Notes under the pieces: model-generated | What the model was told of the DNA's origin: nothing | Databases searched by the model: none | Seen by the model: the letters and a program-made list of their open reading frames with translations, nothing else | Shown: positions 5,547 to 7,486 of the stretch, piece after piece | Layout of the letters: every line of letters starts with the position of its first letter | Position numbering within the stretch: position 1 is the first letter of the stretch | Program-made: the position numbers and the translations under genes | Assembly (NCBI GenBank): GCA_030697085.1 | Contig: JAUYQT010000026.1 | Span: 1-7,486 of the forward strand | Direction: 5' to 3' | DNA from: Azonexus sp. | GTDB lineage: Bacteria; Pseudomonadota; Gammaproteobacteria; Burkholderiales; Rhodocyclaceae | DNA length: 7,486 nt

Positions 5547-6746
5547 ATGACCAAACACCCGCAAGCCTCGCTCTTCGACGCCTCTCCAGACACCGCAGTG
5601 AGCGTTGTCAACGCCCTTGGCCGACACAAACCCGCAGACAAATTGCAAGCGGCATTTCAGCGCCTGCTCCGCCAGGTGGATGAACAGCGCAGCCTGTTGG
5701 CCGACTGGAGCGCCTACGACACGCGCTACCACCAGCGCCTGGGGAGCGAATTGCTGCCCGTCTATGACGAATTCCGTCAAGTGCGCCGCAGCATTGCGCT
5801 GCTTCTCGACGAGCACTGGGATAATGGCGTTTTGCGGGGCAAGGCGCAGCGAACAAAACTAAAAACTTTTCTCCTCGATTTGCTCGACGCCTTGCTCGAC
5901 GAAGGACCGGACAGCGAACTGGAAGCACTCTACATCAAACACAGCAACATCTCCTTTGCGGATGAGAAGGAAGCGGAGATGACACAAACCCGAGATATTC
6001 TGGAGAGTGTGCTCGGCATTCCGCTGGATGATTTTAACGGCAGCGAAAGGCTGGAGGAGTTGCTCTTCCAGGCGCAGAAAAAAATGTCCGGGGAGATGTC
6101 GGACAAAGGGGATGACGCCCCACAGCAGACCAAGCGCAAGACAGCCAAACAGGAAGCGGCCGATCTCAAAAAAGAGGATGCAGCAAAGAAAATCAGCCAG
6201 ACCGTGCGCGAGGTTTATCGCAAACTGGCCAGCGCCCTGCACCCCGATCGGGAAACCGACGCCGCGATCCGCGAGAAAAAGACCGAGCAAATGCAGCGGG
6301 TGAATCAGGCTTACCAGAATGGCGACTTGCTGGCGCTGCTCAATCTGCAATTCGAAATCGAACAGATCGACACCGAACACCTCACCTCGCTGTCCGGCGA
6401 GCGCCTGACCCACTACAACCAGGTGCTACGTGAGCAACTGGCGGAACTGAAGGCCGAAGTCGAGGCCGTGACCGCGCCGTTCATGGATCTTTGCCAATGG
6501 CAAAGAAAAGTCACCCCGGATGACGTCGACCGCAAGATGAGCGCCGAAATTATCAATGCCCAATCAGATCTCAGGCAGGTCAAGGAGGATCGGGAGCGAC
6601 TGCAGAATCCGGCGGAACTCAGTCGTTTTATCCGGGAAATTCAGACGGCCCCGGAATTCGACGACGACTTGATGCTGGATATTTTCCTCAACACCATCGC
6701 ACCGCCGCAACCGCCCAGGAAAAGCGGCAAAAAGAAAACTTCCTGA
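5547..6746 (+). CDS. J-domain-containing protein of unknown function
   Basis: This 399-aa, highly charged, mostly helical cytoplasmic protein has no signal peptide or membrane segment. Its only recognisable part is a J-domain-like segment (about 210-265). REVYRKLASALHPDRETD looks like helix II plus the HPD loop (His232-Pro233-Asp234), and EQMQRVNQAY looks like helix III. HPD is the motif through which J-proteins stimulate the DnaK/Hsp70 ATPase, so it may be a specialised co-chaperone; that role is inferred. The Gly/Phe region and zinc finger of DnaJ are absent. Flanks are a helical N-terminal part with Leu-rich stretches (about 105-120), a Lys/Glu-rich linker (about 190-215), a likely coiled coil (about 285-310) and a basic tail (KSGKKKTS). 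The ATG at 5547 is the first possible start after an in-frame stop at 5511, and no alternative ATG, GTG or TTG lies between. No Shine-Dalgarno is visible, so translation may be weak or the true start further in. It appears monocistronic. Confidence 0.85.
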   Translation: MTKHPQASLFDASPDTAVSVVNALGRHKPADKLQAAFQRLLRQVDEQRSLLADWSAYDTRYHQRLGSELLPVYDEFRQVRRSIALLLDEHWDNGVLRGKAQRTKLKTFLLDLLDALLDEGPDSELEALYIKHSNISFADEKEAEMTQTRDILESVLGIPLDDFNGSERLEELLFQAQKKMSGEMSDKGDDAPQQTKRKTAKQEAADLKKEDAAKKISQTVREVYRKLASALHPDRETDAAIREKKTEQMQRVNQAYQNGDLLALLNLQFEIEQIDTEHLTSLSGERLTHYNQVLREQLAELKAEVEAVTAPFMDLCQWQRKVTPDDVDRKMSAEIINAQSDLRQVKEDRERLQNPAELSRFIREIQTAPEFDDDLMLDIFLNTIAPPQPPRKSGKKKTS

Positions 6747-6943
6747 CGCCGCTAAGGAACAGCGAAGCAATAACTTCCCTTTTTGCGCTTGCGCGTGGAG
6801 GTAACCGGTCGGATTGATTTGTCGAAAACAGGAAGTTATTTCGTACGCGTTCCCAAGAAACATAAAACAGCGTTGCCTCTGCGCCTTGCGTTGAAAACAC
6901 TTGTCTTCAACCGAGGTTTCCAGGTTTATGCCTATCGGACCCC
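6747..6943. other. Intergenic region with inverted repeat and GCGCAGAGG-type stretch
   Basis: No gene is supported. A perfect 10-bp inverted repeat, AATAACTTCC (6769-6778) and GGAAGTTATT (6831-6840), encloses 52 bp. Further on, the minus strand reads AACGCAAGGCGCAGAGGCAA (about 6873-6893), similar to the ACGCAAAGGCGCAGAG low-complexity sequence I recall from intergenic DNA of many environmental bacteria. The promoter of the thioesterase gene should be in this gap but no convincing boxes stand out. Confidence 0.5.
6769..6840. repeat. 10-bp inverted repeat pair with 52-bp spacer
   Basis: The arms at 6769-6778 and 6831-6840 are exact reverse complements. The spacer is long for a terminator, and the arms may be ends of a small non-coding element. 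A chance match is possible at this length. Confidence 0.4.
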
Positions 6944-7429
6944 ATGACACCTACACTGCCCCGCCGCTCCGCTGAGGAGCAAGCCCGTCTCGAGACCACG
7001 CTGCGCGATGTCTTCGAGCACAAGCTCTGTTTCAACGAACTGCTCGATTTCAAGGTCGAATCGCTCGATCCGGCTGCAGCGCAGATCAGTTTTGCCATGC
7101 GCCCAGACTTGATCGGCCACTTCCTGCATGGTCGCCTGCATGGTGGCGTGATCGCGACCGCGCTCGACACCGTAGGCGGTTTGGTCGTCACCGTCGCCAT
7201 TGCTGAAAAATTCAATAGCGAAACCACCGAACAGGTCGGCCATCGCTTCGGCCGCATCGGCACCATCGACCTACGTACTGATTATCTGCATCAAGGCATC
7301 GGCAAAAAATTTACCGCCACCGGACGGATTAGCCGTCTCGGTGGCCGTATTGCCTCGGTACAGATGACGCTGGAAAACGAAACCGGCCTGCTCATCGCGA
7401 CCGGTGGCGCCTCCTACGTCGTCAGTTAG
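6944..7429 (+). CDS. yigI: Hotdog-fold acyl-CoA thioesterase, YigI/PaaI-like
   Basis: This is a predicted cytoplasmic thioesterase of 161 aa that would hydrolyse acyl-CoA to free acid and CoA. The hotdog-fold pattern is clear: an N-terminal helix, FNELLDFKVESLDPAAAQIS, then LHGGVIATALDTVGGL with the family HGG at 66-68 and a conserved Asp75 on the central helix. It continues with GRIGTIDLRTDYLHQGIGKK, FTATGRISRLGGRIA and a final ATGGASYVVS. The order and wording match E. coli YigI (155 aa, a medium/long-chain acyl-CoA thioesterase) from memory, notably the RMGTIDLRVDYL segment, so I use that symbol as a family label. The substrate here is not shown by the sequence. The ATG at 6944 is the only sensible start in frame, and the ribosome site is weak. 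An out-of-frame ATG at 6928 opens a 15-codon frame overlapping this start. There is no operon partner within the window. Confidence 0.9.
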   Translation: MTPTLPRRSAEEQARLETTLRDVFEHKLCFNELLDFKVESLDPAAAQISFAMRPDLIGHFLHGRLHGGVIATALDTVGGLVVTVAIAEKFNSETTEQVGHRFGRIGTIDLRTDYLHQGIGKKFTATGRISRLGGRIASVQMTLENETGLLIATGGASYVVS

Positions 7430-7454
7430 CGGCCCGGCAAAGGCGCGAGGCCGC
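7429..7454 (+). terminator. Weak hairpin at the end of the thioesterase gene
   Basis: GCGGCC (7429-7434, overlapping the last base of the TAG) pairs with GGCCGC (7449-7454) around a 14-nt loop. No T-run follows directly. It may help end transcription, but the stem is short. Confidence 0.3.
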
Positions 7455-7486
7455 CACGGTCAACCCGAAAAAATGGCCAAAATTCA

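Noticed and set aside
5859..6413. 184-codon minus-strand open frame opposite the J-domain gene
   Set aside because: It is rich in Leu and Phe only because it is antisense to Glu/Lys/Gln codons; the plus-strand J motif is coherent and this one has no recognisable product.
1..7486. tRNA, rRNA, CRISPR array, transposase or phage gene
   Set aside because: None is visible: no regularly spaced short repeats, no cloverleaf-like segment in the gaps, and all sizeable coding regions are accounted for by the six genes.

Overview
The window comes from a bacterial chromosome, most likely a betaproteobacterium. Rhodocyclales-like is my best guess, from three things: an aceE-aceF-lpd operon whose E3 carries its own lipoyl domain, a PEP-CTERM exported protein, and a moderately GC-rich coding style. 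This placement is inference; no marker gene for taxonomy is present.

Bases 1-4336 hold the end of a pyruvate dehydrogenase complex operon on the + strand. It contains the C-terminal 268 residues of AceE (E1), complete AceF (E2, two lipoyl domains, 556 aa) and complete Lpd (E3, one lipoyl domain, 609 aa). Gaps are 14 and 12 bp and each downstream gene has a strong Shine-Dalgarno sequence, so the three are almost certainly co-transcribed. E1 decarboxylates pyruvate, E2 carries the acetyl group on lipoyl arms to CoA, and E3 reoxidises the dihydrolipoyl arms with NAD+. The three lipoyl domains are near copies of each other. A linker segment is also shared between aceF and lpd, and in lpd it lies inside a perfect 16-bp inverted repeat. 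A 19-bp hairpin capped by a GCAA-loop mini-stem follows the operon.

Bases 4337-5245 contain an AT-richer intergenic region, then a secreted PEP-CTERM protein with a discoidin-like (F5/8 type C) domain, closed by a 15-bp near-perfect palindrome. This gene looks like a stand-alone unit of the exosortase-sorted surface or exopolysaccharide repertoire.

Bases 5246-6746 contain a 300-bp stretch with no supported gene and then a 399-aa protein. That protein has a degenerate J-domain (HPD motif) embedded in charged helical sequence, and its function is unknown. Bases 6747-6943 are a second gap, with a 10-bp inverted repeat and a low-complexity GCGCAGAGG-type stretch. Bases 6944-7429 encode a hotdog-fold acyl-CoA thioesterase of the YigI/PaaI type. 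The last 57 bases hold a small hairpin and a sequence partly resembling the palindromic element in lpd.

All six genes read on the + strand. I see no RNA gene, CRISPR array, transposase or phage gene. Nothing here amounts to a clearly new multi-gene system. The most unusual signals are the palindromic insert-like segment in the lpd linker and the conserved J-domain protein of unknown role.
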